Below, piece after piece: positions 8,251 through 17,478 of a DNA stretch of 64,000 nucleotides. The notes below the pieces were generated by a model that was not told the origin of the DNA, did not search any database, and worked only from the letters and a program-made list of their open reading frames with translations. Each line of letters opens with the position of its first letter. The stretch's first letter is position 1. A program made the translations under genes and the position numbers. Location: the NCBI RefSeq assembly GCF_002162375.1, contig NZ_CP021425.1, positions 3,294,766 to 3,358,765 on the forward strand. Direction: 5' to 3'. This stretch comes from Oleiphilus messinensis. GTDB taxonomy: Bacteria; Pseudomonadota; Gammaproteobacteria; Pseudomonadales; Oleiphilaceae.

Positions 8251-9678
8251 CATAGGTAGAACATTAAGCCACCTAACAGAGCTGTAGACCCAAACTGAAT
8301 TTACCCGAATCACAGTCTCTTTTGGGGTGAGCACGTCCAGCATAACGCCCAAGAAAGTTAATCAATTTGCGCGCATTGAGCTTAGTTGCTTTTCGGTCAA
8401 CGCGCATGATGCCGAGCATCGTATCGCAAAAAGTCACTGTGCAGCACATCGCAGCTTTTCGAGTGGATAGCACTTTGCCGAGTATGCGTTGTGCGCTGTG
8501 GCAAATAAAACGCTTCATGAGTGCCGCCGTAATCGCCGCCCAGATTAGCCCGGTTGCTATTGATTCCTTGCCGGTATCAAAGCACCGTAGATTGGCATAG
8601 GATTTCCACTCTTTGAATAACAACTCGATTTGCCAGCGAAGCCGGTAAGCCTCACTCACCTCGTCCAGAGAAAACTGCTCTTGAGGAAGGTTGGTTATCA
8701 GCCAGGAGAATTTCTTTTCCCGCTTGATCCAACAAGCAACCAATCTTGCGGTGATTGTGTGCTTTCCTTTTTTCCAGGAAACAATTAATTCCGTACGTTG
8801 TCGCTTGAACAGCTTGCCTTGCACTGTTTTCAGCGGCTTTCCCTTCACGTGCTTCAGCATTTTTCCATCTTCTCGATAAGCAGCCTCGACGACTGGATTA
8901 ATGTTGTTCTTACACCGCGCGATATAAAACCCTCCAGTATCCTGCAAGTTCTGAAACCACTCCAGATCGAAGTACCCCCGGTCAAGCAGCAACAAACACC
9001 CGGATAGCGTTTGGGGCTCAGGGAGGTAGTCCCGCTCGCTGGCGGTATCGGGGGTCAACGAGATAGAACAGGGCTGATCTGCTAGAAGATCCATGGTCAC
9101 TTGAAGTTCAACAGCGGCAGGGCTGATGGTTTTGAAACGACCAGGAAACGATTTCTTCAACGAGTCCTTCACAGCAAACGAGCTGCCATCCTGAATCAGA
9201 ATCTGTTTGAACTGATGAAAAGAGTGGCCTTCTGGAAAAGCCAGAGAGGGTTGCAACCAATCTGTGAGGAGTGATGACAGTACTTCGCGCATAAACTCAG
9301 GAAACTCGGGCTTCGAAAATTGATTGTGAAAGGCCCGATAAGAGATATTGCTCTCCGACCACTCGCAGTACCGCCGCTGAATGTCTGCCACACTTTCTAT
9401 GGTGCTCGAGGCCATCACTGCAACCAGGCATGTGACTAGATTAAAAGGCGTAATTCGTCTCTGCCGCACACAGAAATCTTCTTGTTTAGCGATTTCAGTA
9501 ATTTTTTCTGGGTTGAGGGAATGGGTGAGTTTTTCAAGAAATGTGGTAAATTTACGCTGATTCATTCTGCTTTAGGGTCGGTAGTGTGTTTGACGACTAA
9601 CAATCTACCTTATTGCAGGATGAATCCATATTAATATCATCAAGTTACCCTGCTTTTTTGCTTAATGTTCTACCTATG
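8251..9678 (-). mobile_element. Complete IS4-family insertion sequence
   Basis: The element is 1428 bp long with perfect 19-bp terminal inverted repeats, CATAGGTAGAACATTAAGC at 8251-8269 and its complement at 9660-9678. It is flanked by a 10-bp direct repeat AGTCACCACT at 8241-8250 and 9679-9688, the size of duplication expected for this family. It carries one intact transposase gene and sits inside an oxygenase gene. The perfect ends and intact gene suggest a recent insertion. Confidence 0.95.
8273..9565 (-). CDS. IS4 family transposase
   Basis: A 430-residue DDE transposase. The catalytic Asp residues are in ILIQDGSSF and LLLDRGYFD, and the C-terminal YRLRWQIELLFKEWKS carries the Y-R-E-K signature containing the catalytic Glu that defines the IS4 group. 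The N-terminal part is helical, as usual. The frame is intact and fills the element, starting 113 bases inside the right end and stopping 22 bases from the left end, so the enzyme is probably functional. Confidence 0.93.
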   Translation of the reverse strand: MNQRKFTTFLEKLTHSLNPEKITEIAKQEDFCVRQRRITPFNLVTCLVAVMASSTIESVADIQRRYCEWSESNISYRAFHNQFSKPEFPEFMREVLSSLLTDWLQPSLAFPEGHSFHQFKQILIQDGSSFAVKDSLKKSFPGRFKTISPAAVELQVTMDLLADQPCSISLTPDTASERDYLPEPQTLSGCLLLLDRGYFDLEWFQNLQDTGGFYIARCKNNINPVVEAAYREDGKMLKHVKGKPLKTVQGKLFKRQRTELIVSWKKGKHTITARLVACWIKREKKFSWLITNLPQEQFSLDEVSEAYRLRWQIELLFKEWKSYANLRCFDTGKESIATGLIWAAITAALMKRFICHSAQRILGKVLSTRKAAMCCTVTFCDTMLGIMRVDRKATKLNARKLINFLGRYAGRAHPKRDCDSGKFSLGLQLC

Positions 9679-10438
9679 AGTCACCACTACCAATACTGCT
9701 TAACTCGTGCCACCAGTACACTGGTATATAGAGGACTTCTCCGGCGTTTAATGTAATTTCGATTTTGTGTTTTTCGGCTTCTCGATATTTGGGGAATGTG
9801 TCTAAATCGGGTTTATCAACATACACCTTGCTAAACCAGGGCGCTGCAGGTCCACCATAGAGCGGGAAGGGATACAAATTAGCGGATTGTTCGGGTGCAA
9901 ACAGAACCACTTTTTTCGCTCCGGATAACATCAATACTGTTCCTTCACCGCAATCCCAGTGCAATGGCTCCGTATGCCCTGTTGGTCCGAGCCACATCGC
10001 CATATCGGACGCTTTTTCCATATCCAGAGTTTCAGACAGATGGCCCAAGGGCTCCCTGAGCAGGCGGGCCAATGGCGTCTCACCGACAGGCACTTGTCCC
10101 ATATAATGATTATGTTGTTGGGCGTACCGGGTCTTGAGTTCCAGAATATAGTCCCGCAATACCATTTCACGGTATTCGCAATATTTGCCCCACTCTTCTT
10201 TAGGCTTGTCGAAGTGCCCAGCGCCATAGCACCTCACGGGAAAACTGAGTTGCCCAGCTTCCCGCTCCAGTAACTCGAGAGTCCATTCGGGTATATTTTG
10301 TAACACATCCGTAATAATCAGGGGTTTACTTTCAAGTCGGTAGTTCTGATGAAAGGATACTGGGTTAATGTCAAAAATCGATAGTCGATCAATCGGACAA
10401 TTTTCCACAACATCCCTGGGGGTTTCTTGTCTGCGCAT
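9674..10438 (-). pseudogene. 5' part of a JmjC/cupin-like oxygenase gene, truncated by the IS
   Basis: This part encodes 254 residues: an N-terminal NYRLESKPLIITDVL segment, HWDCGEGTVLMLSG with the iron-binding His-x-Asp, KKVVLFAP, and VLYIPVYWWHELSS with the distal His. After SSIGSGD the frame enters the insertion sequence and stops at once (Ser, then TAG inside the inverted repeat). The remaining 44 residues lie at 8107-8250. All three iron ligands precede the break, so a truncated product might still fold, but the likely default is loss of function. The ribosome binding site is weak. It is divergent from the ABC exporter. Confidence 0.85.
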
Positions 10439-10754
10439 GGTAGGTTACTTTTTTTGTAAATTTGTAAGGAATGTGATTTGAGGTTTCATCGATTTCTAAT
10501 ATAGTTAATTTAACGCAGTTCACCAGAAATACCTTTCAGGATTTTTTCTGCTCTGAAATCTTTCGCCGTTCCCGATTTATACAACTTAAAGCTCTCACAG
10601 CATTCATGAAAGCATAGGGATCATTTGCTAAGGCCAAATTCTGTCAAACAGCCAGGATCTAACGAATCTTGTATGACGGACTACTCTGTACGACACGATA
10701 GATATTTGCATAACCGCTACAACACATAATGGGATCGACTAGCCGGCTCACAAT
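10439..10754. other. Divergent intergenic region, oxygenase gene / ABC exporter
   Basis: A 316-bp gap that must hold the promoters of the minus-strand oxygenase genes and the plus-strand exporter. It is AT-rich near the oxygenase start and contains the loose direct repeat TGTATGAC/TGTACGAC near 10671-10698. I see no coding sequence, hairpin terminator or strong palindrome. Confidence 0.4.
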
Positions 10755-12404
10755 ATGGAATTTCTGAACTTTATTCGGCGTGAACATGACGACTTCAATT
10801 ACTATTCACTCGCAATGGTCGTTATCAGTGGCGCTTTGAACGGCATGATTGCCGTGATTGTTATTCATGCGGCACAAAACGCTGCCCCCCACGAACTAAA
10901 TCTCCGCTATTTGCTGATGTTCATCGTTGCATTGGCGGCGTACTGGCTGAGCAAAAAATACACGCTGAATTACAACACTACCCAGGTCGAACATGCCCTG
11001 GAAAATATACGCAAACGCATAGCGGACAAAATTCGAAAGACTGATTTGCAAGCCTTTGAGTCGGTCGGCCGGGGGCATATGTTCTCGGTTCTCAACACGG
11101 ATACACTGACCCTTTCCCAGTACACACCGTTCATCATCAATGCCACAGGCTCATTGATCATGGTGCTCTTCGCGCTATTATTTATCGCCTTTGTCTCAAA
11201 AATTGCATTCTTGCTGACATTGACCACCACAGGTGCCTGTTTGGTTTACTTTTTCGCTAAACAAAAGACTTTAAACCGAAAGCTCCAATTGGCATCAGAC
11301 AAACAAAATCAATACTTTGAATCTGTTGAGGAGCTTCTGGATGGGTTCAAAGAGCTGAAAATCAATGCCCATAAGAGCAATAGTTACTACCAGGAACGGT
11401 TGATTCCCCTGTCGAAGGAGATGGAAACACTCAAAATTGAAACTGGCTTGACCTTCAATCACCTGAATGTTTTCACCCAGAGTTTTACTTTTATTCTGAT
11501 GGCCTCCATTATCTTTCTGATTCCAACGGTCAACCCGTCTTCCACTGGAGATATCCCGCAAATCGCTGCCATCATGTTATTCGTGATCGGCCCACTTGCA
11601 GAAATTGTGGGGGTTGCACCATTAGTCGCCAAGAGTAATATCTCGATTATCAATATAAGAGAACTTGAGGACAGGTTGGATGCATTCAAACAGGAGGCTG
11701 CGGGCGATATTGACCGATTCGAACCGGAACGGGCCAAGTCGAGCTTTTCAACCATATCCTGTGAGCAGTTGACATTTCGTTATCAGAATTCAGAAAGCAA
11801 TGGACATGGATTTCAAGTGGGGCCCATCAACCTGGAAATTCATCAGGGTGAAATTATTTTCATGATCGGTGGCAACGGAAGTGGCAAGTCAACGTTTCTA
11901 AAGTTGTTTATGGGGCTTTACAGGCCCGTTTCCGGGGAGATAAAGCTCGATGGTGTTTCGCTGCATCAAAATAACATTCTTGAATACCGGAACCTGTTTT
12001 CAGTTATTTTCAGTGATTTCCATATGTTCAAACATCTATATGGCATAACAACTGATGACCCGGACAAGATCGATGAACTGATGAATAAAATGGAAATAGC
12101 ACACCGTTGTAAAATAATCGACAACGAAATATCTGACCTGAACCTCAGTACCGGCCAGAAAAAAAGAATGGCGTTAGTGACTTCATTACTTGAAGACAAA
12201 CAAGTCTATATTTTTGATGAATGGGCAGCCGATCAGGATCCTGATTTTCGTCGCTATTTCTATGAAACGATTCTTCCTGAAATGAAGTTGAAAGGAAAAA
12301 CGGTAATTGCCGCAACACATGATGATCACTACTTCGATATCGCAGACCGGATTATTAAACTGGATTCCGGGCAAGTGATTCAAAACCCGAAACCGCATTT
12401 ATAA
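10755..12404 (+). CDS. Cyclic-peptide-type ABC exporter (SyrD/PvdE-like)
   Basis: A fused membrane and ATPase half-transporter of 549 residues, the layout of the SyrD/PvdE cyclic-peptide exporter group. Six membrane segments occupy about residues 15-300 (for example SLIMVLFALLFIAFVSKI and FTFILMASIIFLIP). The ATPase has Walker A GGNGSGKS, signature LSTGQKKRMAL, Walker B VYIFDEWAADQDP and the switch His in AATHDDHYF. It is followed after 33 bp by an SPFH gene. No nonribosomal synthetase or obvious precursor peptide is in the window, so the cargo is unknown. No strong ribosome binding site precedes the ATG. Confidence 0.85.
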   Translation: MEFLNFIRREHDDFNYYSLAMVVISGALNGMIAVIVIHAAQNAAPHELNLRYLLMFIVALAAYWLSKKYTLNYNTTQVEHALENIRKRIADKIRKTDLQAFESVGRGHMFSVLNTDTLTLSQYTPFIINATGSLIMVLFALLFIAFVSKIAFLLTLTTTGACLVYFFAKQKTLNRKLQLASDKQNQYFESVEELLDGFKELKINAHKSNSYYQERLIPLSKEMETLKIETGLTFNHLNVFTQSFTFILMASIIFLIPTVNPSSTGDIPQIAAIMLFVIGPLAEIVGVAPLVAKSNISIINIRELEDRLDAFKQEAAGDIDRFEPERAKSSFSTISCEQLTFRYQNSESNGHGFQVGPINLEIHQGEIIFMIGGNGSGKSTFLKLFMGLYRPVSGEIKLDGVSLHQNNILEYRNLFSVIFSDFHMFKHLYGITTDDPDKIDELMNKMEIAHRCKIIDNEISDLNLSTGQKKRMALVTSLLEDKQVYIFDEWAADQDPDFRRYFYETILPEMKLKGKTVIAATHDDHYFDIADRIIKLDSGQVIQNPKPHL

Positions 12405-12437
12405 CAGTTAAACTCATTCACATAAAATCGAGAGATA

Positions 12438-13697
12438 ATGGATCCGGGTATGCAAGACACCCCGCAAGAAAACCAGGACAAGCACAGTCCCGAACATGAA
12501 CCGGTGCCAGATCCTTCCCCAGCCGATGGCTCGGAAAAAGGAGAGAAACAAAACTGGGATGATAGAGTAGCCGAGCGCGTTACCCCTGTTTGGCGCAGAA
12601 TCAAAGTCCCGCTTCTCGTATGTATACTGGTTATACTTTTTTTCGTTGCCTATCTGTTTGATCGTATCTTCATCAACATCTATCCCGGCGAGGCCGGCGT
12701 CCTCTGGAAGCGTTTCGACGATGGCGTTGAACAGCGCGTCTATGGTGGCGGCTTACATATAATTAACCCGTTTAATATCATGCACAAGTATGAAGTGCGG
12801 GTACAACAACTTGAAACCCGTTTCACCGTGTTATCAAAAAATGGTTTGATAATCCGGATACGCGCTTCAGTTCGATTTATGCCGAACCGTAAAACACTTT
12901 ATCATCTGCATGAATTTGTCGGTCCCGACTACATCGAACGCGTGGTCATACCCGAAACCCAAGCCGTGATTCGCCGGGTTCTGGGGGAATACGAGCCTGA
13001 AGATATCTACGCGACCCAGGGCAACATTATCCAAAACATCGTCCTGATGGCCCTGAGTGAGCTTCAACAACGGCATATTATTCTTGATGATTTGCTTATC
13101 AAGGAAATTTTACTGCCTGACAACGTTGCGGAATCGATCGAGATTAAACTTCAGGAAGAACAAAAGTTTCTCGCGTACCAATATATTCTCGAACGCGAAA
13201 AGAAAGAGATTGAACGCAAACAGCTTGAATCAGCCGGGATTAAAATCTTCCAGCAAACCATCAACCAAGGTTTAACTCCAGAATATTTGAAGTATCAAGG
13301 TATCCGGGCGACGCTGGAACTGGCCAAATCAAACAATAGCAAACTGGTGGTGATCGGTAATGGGGGTGACGGGCTTCCACTCATACTGAATACGCCAAGT
13401 GACGCCCTTTCCGCACCGGTTAATCCGCAGATGAATGGACTGCAGATGAATCTGCCGAATAACCCATCAATACCCATGTCTACGGATTCAATACAGTCAT
13501 CTGCAATCGCGAATACTGCTGCGTCCAACGTGAATCAGGACAAAAATCCAATTCCTCCCGAATCACCTGAACCGATTCCGGAAGAAATCACCCGTCATAA
13601 ACACACTGATGCCGCCAAACAGCTGAAAGAAGATGAATTAAATGGTTCACTGGCAAATCAGGAACAACTGCAGCGTAAGTTCAAAATTACATTCTAA
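12438..13697 (+). CDS. SPFH/band-7 (prohibitin/HflK-like) membrane protein
   Basis: A 419-residue protein with an acidic, Pro-rich N-terminus, one membrane segment near residues 53-78 (VPLLVCILVILFFVAYLF), and an SPFH domain starting NIYPGEAGVLWKRFDDG. A charged helix (LEREKKEIERKQLESAGI) and the region EYLKYQGIRATLELAKSNNSK match the usual coiled-coil and terminal part; the last 100 residues are low-complexity. Such proteins form membrane scaffolds, often with proteases or transporters. The short gap to the ABC exporter suggests one transcript, possibly scaffolding the exporter (inference). Confidence 0.85.
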   Translation: MDPGMQDTPQENQDKHSPEHEPVPDPSPADGSEKGEKQNWDDRVAERVTPVWRRIKVPLLVCILVILFFVAYLFDRIFINIYPGEAGVLWKRFDDGVEQRVYGGGLHIINPFNIMHKYEVRVQQLETRFTVLSKNGLIIRIRASVRFMPNRKTLYHLHEFVGPDYIERVVIPETQAVIRRVLGEYEPEDIYATQGNIIQNIVLMALSELQQRHIILDDLLIKEILLPDNVAESIEIKLQEEQKFLAYQYILEREKKEIERKQLESAGIKIFQQTINQGLTPEYLKYQGIRATLELAKSNNSKLVVIGNGGDGLPLILNTPSDALSAPVNPQMNGLQMNLPNNPSIPMSTDSIQSSAIANTAASNVNQDKNPIPPESPEPIPEEITRHKHTDAAKQLKEDELNGSLANQEQLQRKFKITF

Positions 13698-13806
13698 ACC
13701 GGTTCAGCTTACCGGGTTAACTCAAGCGATTGAGTTCCCGGTGATCTTGACACTCGACGATAGCTCACAATCATCGAGATCAATCATGCTATCCTTCGTT
13801 TCCGCA

Positions 13807-15045
13807 TTAAAACTTCCACAAGAGTTGCTTGCTGCGCCCGTCTTCATATTCCGTCTGAGCTGAATTCCGATTTTTTTGATAGCGAACGACATCATCCCAG
13901 ACCTCGCGATAGATCGCTTCATCCGCCCCTAGATACTCACGCGAGAAAACGGAACTACCATGTGGTGGTATAAAATACGCCGGTCCATTGATAATTTCCC
14001 GCTCGATGAATTGAGTGGCTTTTTTGTTCACCGTTGCATAAAACGACGTGTTTGTAACTTCAGCCGAGATTTCCGGATCAAGGAGGAAATTAATAAATTG
14101 CATGGCTGCGTCTGACTTTGTGGTTGAAACGGGGATAGCAAATGAATCGAAAAATACCAACGCCCCCTCGTCAGGCAATGAAAAACGCACGATTTTTCCA
14201 ACATTGGAGAAGTCTTCATCAACGATTGATGACGCTTCGTACATGAGTTGTGCGATTTCTCCTGACCAGGCCATGGAGATCAACAACTCCTGATCGCCAA
14301 GACGCTTCGCCATACCGGTGTTGAGCAGCTGAATATCATGTTGCCCGATAATCTTTTTAAGATAACGACCCGCGTCTTCTACTTCAGACCTGACTCGAGT
14401 ATTGGGGGACTTGCCCAATGCCATTAAGGCAATCCCGAGACTGTTACGGGCATCCCCCGAAATGGCTATTCTACCTTTAAAGAGTACGTTGGAATCAGGT
14501 TCGAACAGATCTTTCCACTGAAACACAATATTCCCGATTTCCCAATAGTTATAACCAATGCCCAAACTGCCATAAATATAGGGAACGGCGTACTGGAACA
14601 GGGTCTGAGCCAGCGCCTGGCGCCGAATATCCAGTGCAATATTCTGATAGTTGGTCAAGCTCTCATAATCGATTTTCCGAATTAACTTTCGCTCTGCGAG
14701 TTTGGAGACCATAAAATCCGTTGGCATCAGCAAATCATAATCTACATTGATCTGCGTATTCCTGTTTTCCGACGTGAGGCCGAGAATTCTTTCAAACTCA
14801 TCATTACTGTCAAAAGTCTTAAGCGTTATTTTGAGATTCAGCGTTTTTTCAGCCTTGGCAATAATATCCTCATTAATATACCCAGACCAAAGCAGCGCCT
14901 TAAGCTCTATTGGCGGTTCACTTCCTTGGCTCTGGAACACTGAATCAGTATTTTGATTGTTCCCTTTCAGTGCACCACCAAAGTACCCCACAATACCTAT
15001 ACAAACGATCAATATAACGAAAAATAGAACGGATTTTTTTGCCAT
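13807..15045 (-). CDS. PotD/PotF-like extracellular solute-binding protein
   Basis: A periplasmic binding protein of the spermidine/putrescine type, 412 residues. An N-terminal anchor or signal (about 5-27) is followed by LLWSGYINEDIIAKAEKTL, YDLLMPTDFMVSKLAERK and PYIYGSLGIGYNY, which are characteristic PotD blocks; LISMAWSGEIAQLMYEA and FFDSFAIPVSTTKSDAA line the second lobe. No permease or ATPase gene is adjacent, so it is an orphan, perhaps a sensor partner for the chemoreceptor encoded 188 bp upstream. AAGGAA lies 11 bases before the ATG. Confidence 0.8.
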   Translation of the reverse strand: MAKKSVLFFVILIVCIGIVGYFGGALKGNNQNTDSVFQSQGSEPPIELKALLWSGYINEDIIAKAEKTLNLKITLKTFDSNDEFERILGLTSENRNTQINVDYDLLMPTDFMVSKLAERKLIRKIDYESLTNYQNIALDIRRQALAQTLFQYAVPYIYGSLGIGYNYWEIGNIVFQWKDLFEPDSNVLFKGRIAISGDARNSLGIALMALGKSPNTRVRSEVEDAGRYLKKIIGQHDIQLLNTGMAKRLGDQELLISMAWSGEIAQLMYEASSIVDEDFSNVGKIVRFSLPDEGALVFFDSFAIPVSTTKSDAAMQFINFLLDPEISAEVTNTSFYATVNKKATQFIEREIINGPAYFIPPHGSSVFSREYLGADEAIYREVWDDVVRYQKNRNSAQTEYEDGRSKQLLWKF

Positions 15046-15233
15046 TAGTAACTAACATTCCTTGAAAAGAACTCGGGCGTATAGCGTTTAGTGTAGAATA
15101 AGAAAGCGGGCTGAAGTACTCGAAATACCATACTTTTTTAGCGGCATCAACTTGAGCAAACCTACATCCCCTTGCACGAAACCGAGGATGTAGAGTTACA
15201 GTCAATGATAAATTCAAATTTTTAACGGTTTAA

Positions 15234-17210
15234 TCAATGGAAATGCGCTATTTTCTGTTGAATCAGGTCGCTCACCCGGGACACTTCCACACCGGATTGC
15301 TCGACCTCTCGGGCAACACTTAATATATCGTCAGATTTGTGGGCAATCGATTCGATATTACCTGCAATTTCCCCAGAAACGGAGGACTGCTCTTCCGCGG
15401 CTGCAGAAATCTGCAAAAACCGTTCGTTGACATCGCTGATATTCTGATGGATCTCGGCGATCATTTGACCACTACTTTCAACTGACTGTACACTACGCTG
15501 AGCGATTTCTTCACCCTGCTTCATATTATGTGTTGCTTTCGCTGCGTTGTTTTGCAGGGTTTCAATCATGGTTTGAATTTCTTCTGTTGAGTCTTGAGTC
15601 CGGCTCGCAAGACCACGTACCTCATCAGCAACCACTGCAAATCCACGTCCAGCTTCCCCTGCCCTGGCAGCTTCGATAGCCGCATTTAGCGCCAGCAGGT
15701 TGGTTTGTTCTGCTATGCCACGAATTGTATCCAGTATTGAGCCAATATTCTGGCTATTCCGGGCCAATTCTTGAATCAGCTCAAAAGAACCATTTAAATT
15801 CTCTGTCAATTTGTGCACCGCCGATACCGTTTCACGTGTATGCTTCAAACCCGATTCGCTATGTTCACGGGACCGTATGGACAATTCACTTGCGCTGGAA
15901 GTTGCTGACGCCACTTCATTGATACTCGCAGACATCTCGGTAATCGCTGAAGAAACAGACTGAGCATCGCGGTTCTGCTCATCTACGAGGGACTTATTGG
16001 AGCGTGAACGTTCACTGAACTGCACTGCTGCAGTTTTTAACTGCACAACCGATGCATTGAGCTCCAGTATAAGATTCTCAAACCAGACCAGAAAACCGTC
16101 CAGCTTCGTGCTTATATCCCCTATTTCATCCTTGCTATCGACTTCGGAACGGACTTTGAGATTGTTTTTTACTGTCACCTCTTCGAATACATGAAGTATC
16201 TTCCTTACTCCCTTTATTAGATTACGTGATATGTTCAACGCAGCGAACGAAACCAAACCGATTAGAACCACAGCGACGACAACTATCGTATATAACCTCG
16301 CCAAAGCAGCATTATGAGCTTGACTTGCCAGTCCTTTACTTTTCTCGGACATGGCATCCGCCAGTTGTTTAATAACTTTGATCCTATCTGTCGCCAAGGG
16401 AAACCACTCCGAAGGCGGCGGCCCTTTGATGGCACTGAGTGAATCACTTTGCGCTGCAAAACTGGCTTCGATTTTTTCAATCTGAGCAAAAACCGGCTTT
16501 TGAACCAATTCATTCACAAGCGTCTGAATCAAAATAATCTGATCATTTTTCAAGCTTTGAAAACGGGCATCAAAATCAGCAATATAGTGGGCAATATCAG
16601 AATAGGATGCGATCGATGCAGACTTGCGGGCGTAGACACCATTCAATTTCCCTCTTGATTGGCCCGCACGTTCTTTGAGCCACAAGATATTATGCAAGCT
16701 GTCCAACTGGCGATAAACTGAGCCAGACTCAACCTGCTTTATTGACTCCTCTATCACCATCAACGCGATATCGTTAACTTTAGAGTAATAGTCGAATGGT
16801 GTTGCAGTCGGATCCAATTGATCAACTTTATTCCGCACGGCTTGTTTTTTATCAAGAAGCCTTCCCAGTTGCTGGATATTTGTGCTGTTAAGCCAGTCAT
16901 ATCGACTCTCGCGACTATTGAGAAGTTCCCGTAGGGCGGATTCCGCTTCATCCGCGACTTCCCGCTGCCCTAAAAGTCTGTCCCGCCCGGATTCCCCCTT
17001 TGAGCCCATAAATCCGGCAGTTAATCCTCGCTCTACAGCGTGTTGATGAGCGACACGATCCAAAATACCGATTACATCAACAACTTCCAGCGTTAACTCG
17101 GCTTGTATAGATTCCTCTAAAGCAGTAGAACACAGCATTGAACTTAAAACCAATACCATAAAAATAGGTACAGCAGTAACAATTGAGAGCTTAGTGCGTA
17201 AAGACATCAT
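15234..17210 (-). CDS. Methyl-accepting chemotaxis protein with NIT sensor domain
   Basis: A transmembrane chemoreceptor. After the first membrane segment ([17 protein letters not shown]) comes a NIT-type periplasmic domain, recognisable by [13 protein letters not shown] and the long helical bundle to about residue 280. A second membrane segment ([15 protein letters not shown]), a HAMP region and a signalling domain with tip [19 protein letters not shown] follow. NIT domains sense nitrate/nitrite in characterised members. ATG 17210 is chosen because GGACGAAAGG precedes it and MSLRTKL is a normal receptor start; a TTG at 17243 has no binding site. A relic of another receptor lies at 6.8-7.0 kb. 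Confidence 0.9.
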   Translation of the reverse strand: MMSLRTKLSIVTAVPIFMVLVLSSMLCSTALEESIQAELTLEVVDVIGILDRVAHQHAVERGLTAGFMGSKGESGRDRLLGQREVADEAESALRELLNSRESRYDWLNSTNIQQLGRLLDKKQAVRNKVDQLDPTATPFDYYSKVNDIALMVIEESIKQVESGSVYRQLDSLHNILWLKERAGQSRGKLNGVYARKSASIASYSDIAHYIADFDARFQSLKNDQIILIQTLVNELVQKPVFAQIEKIEASFAAQSDSLSAIKGPPPSEWFPLATDRIKVIKQLADAMSEKSKGLASQAHNAALARLYTIVVVAVVLIGLVSFAALNISRNLIKGVRKILHVFEEVTVKNNLKVRSEVDSKDEIGDISTKLDGFLVWFENLILELNASVVQLKTAAVQFSERSRSNKSLVDEQNRDAQSVSSAITEMSASINEVASATSSASELSIRSREHSESGLKHTRETVSAVHKLTENLNGSFELIQELARNSQNIGSILDTIRGIAEQTNLLALNAAIEAARAGEAGRGFAVVADEVRGLASRTQDSTEEIQTMIETLQNNAAKATHNMKQGEEIAQRSVQSVESSGQMIAEIHQNISDVNERFLQISAAAEEQSSVSGEIAGNIESIAHKSDDILSVAREVEQSGVEVSRVSDLIQQKIAHFH

Positions 17211-17478
17211 CCTTTCGTCCTCATTTCGGCCAAATTTATACAAATAAATAGGAGGTATTACGCATTAGTCAAACGGAAACTGAAGATAAAAACGGCACAA
17301 CTAACTATAAAGACACGCGGCACTTGAACGATGTACCGGAATTTGAGCATGTTTCGGGGATTTAAGCCGGATCAATAAGACCCGGTAAGCCAATTAGTTA
17401 TTTGAACTCACCGGGAACCCATTGTGCCTGGCGCTCGTCACAGCGATTCTGAGGCATCAAGTTAATATTCTGATTCGT

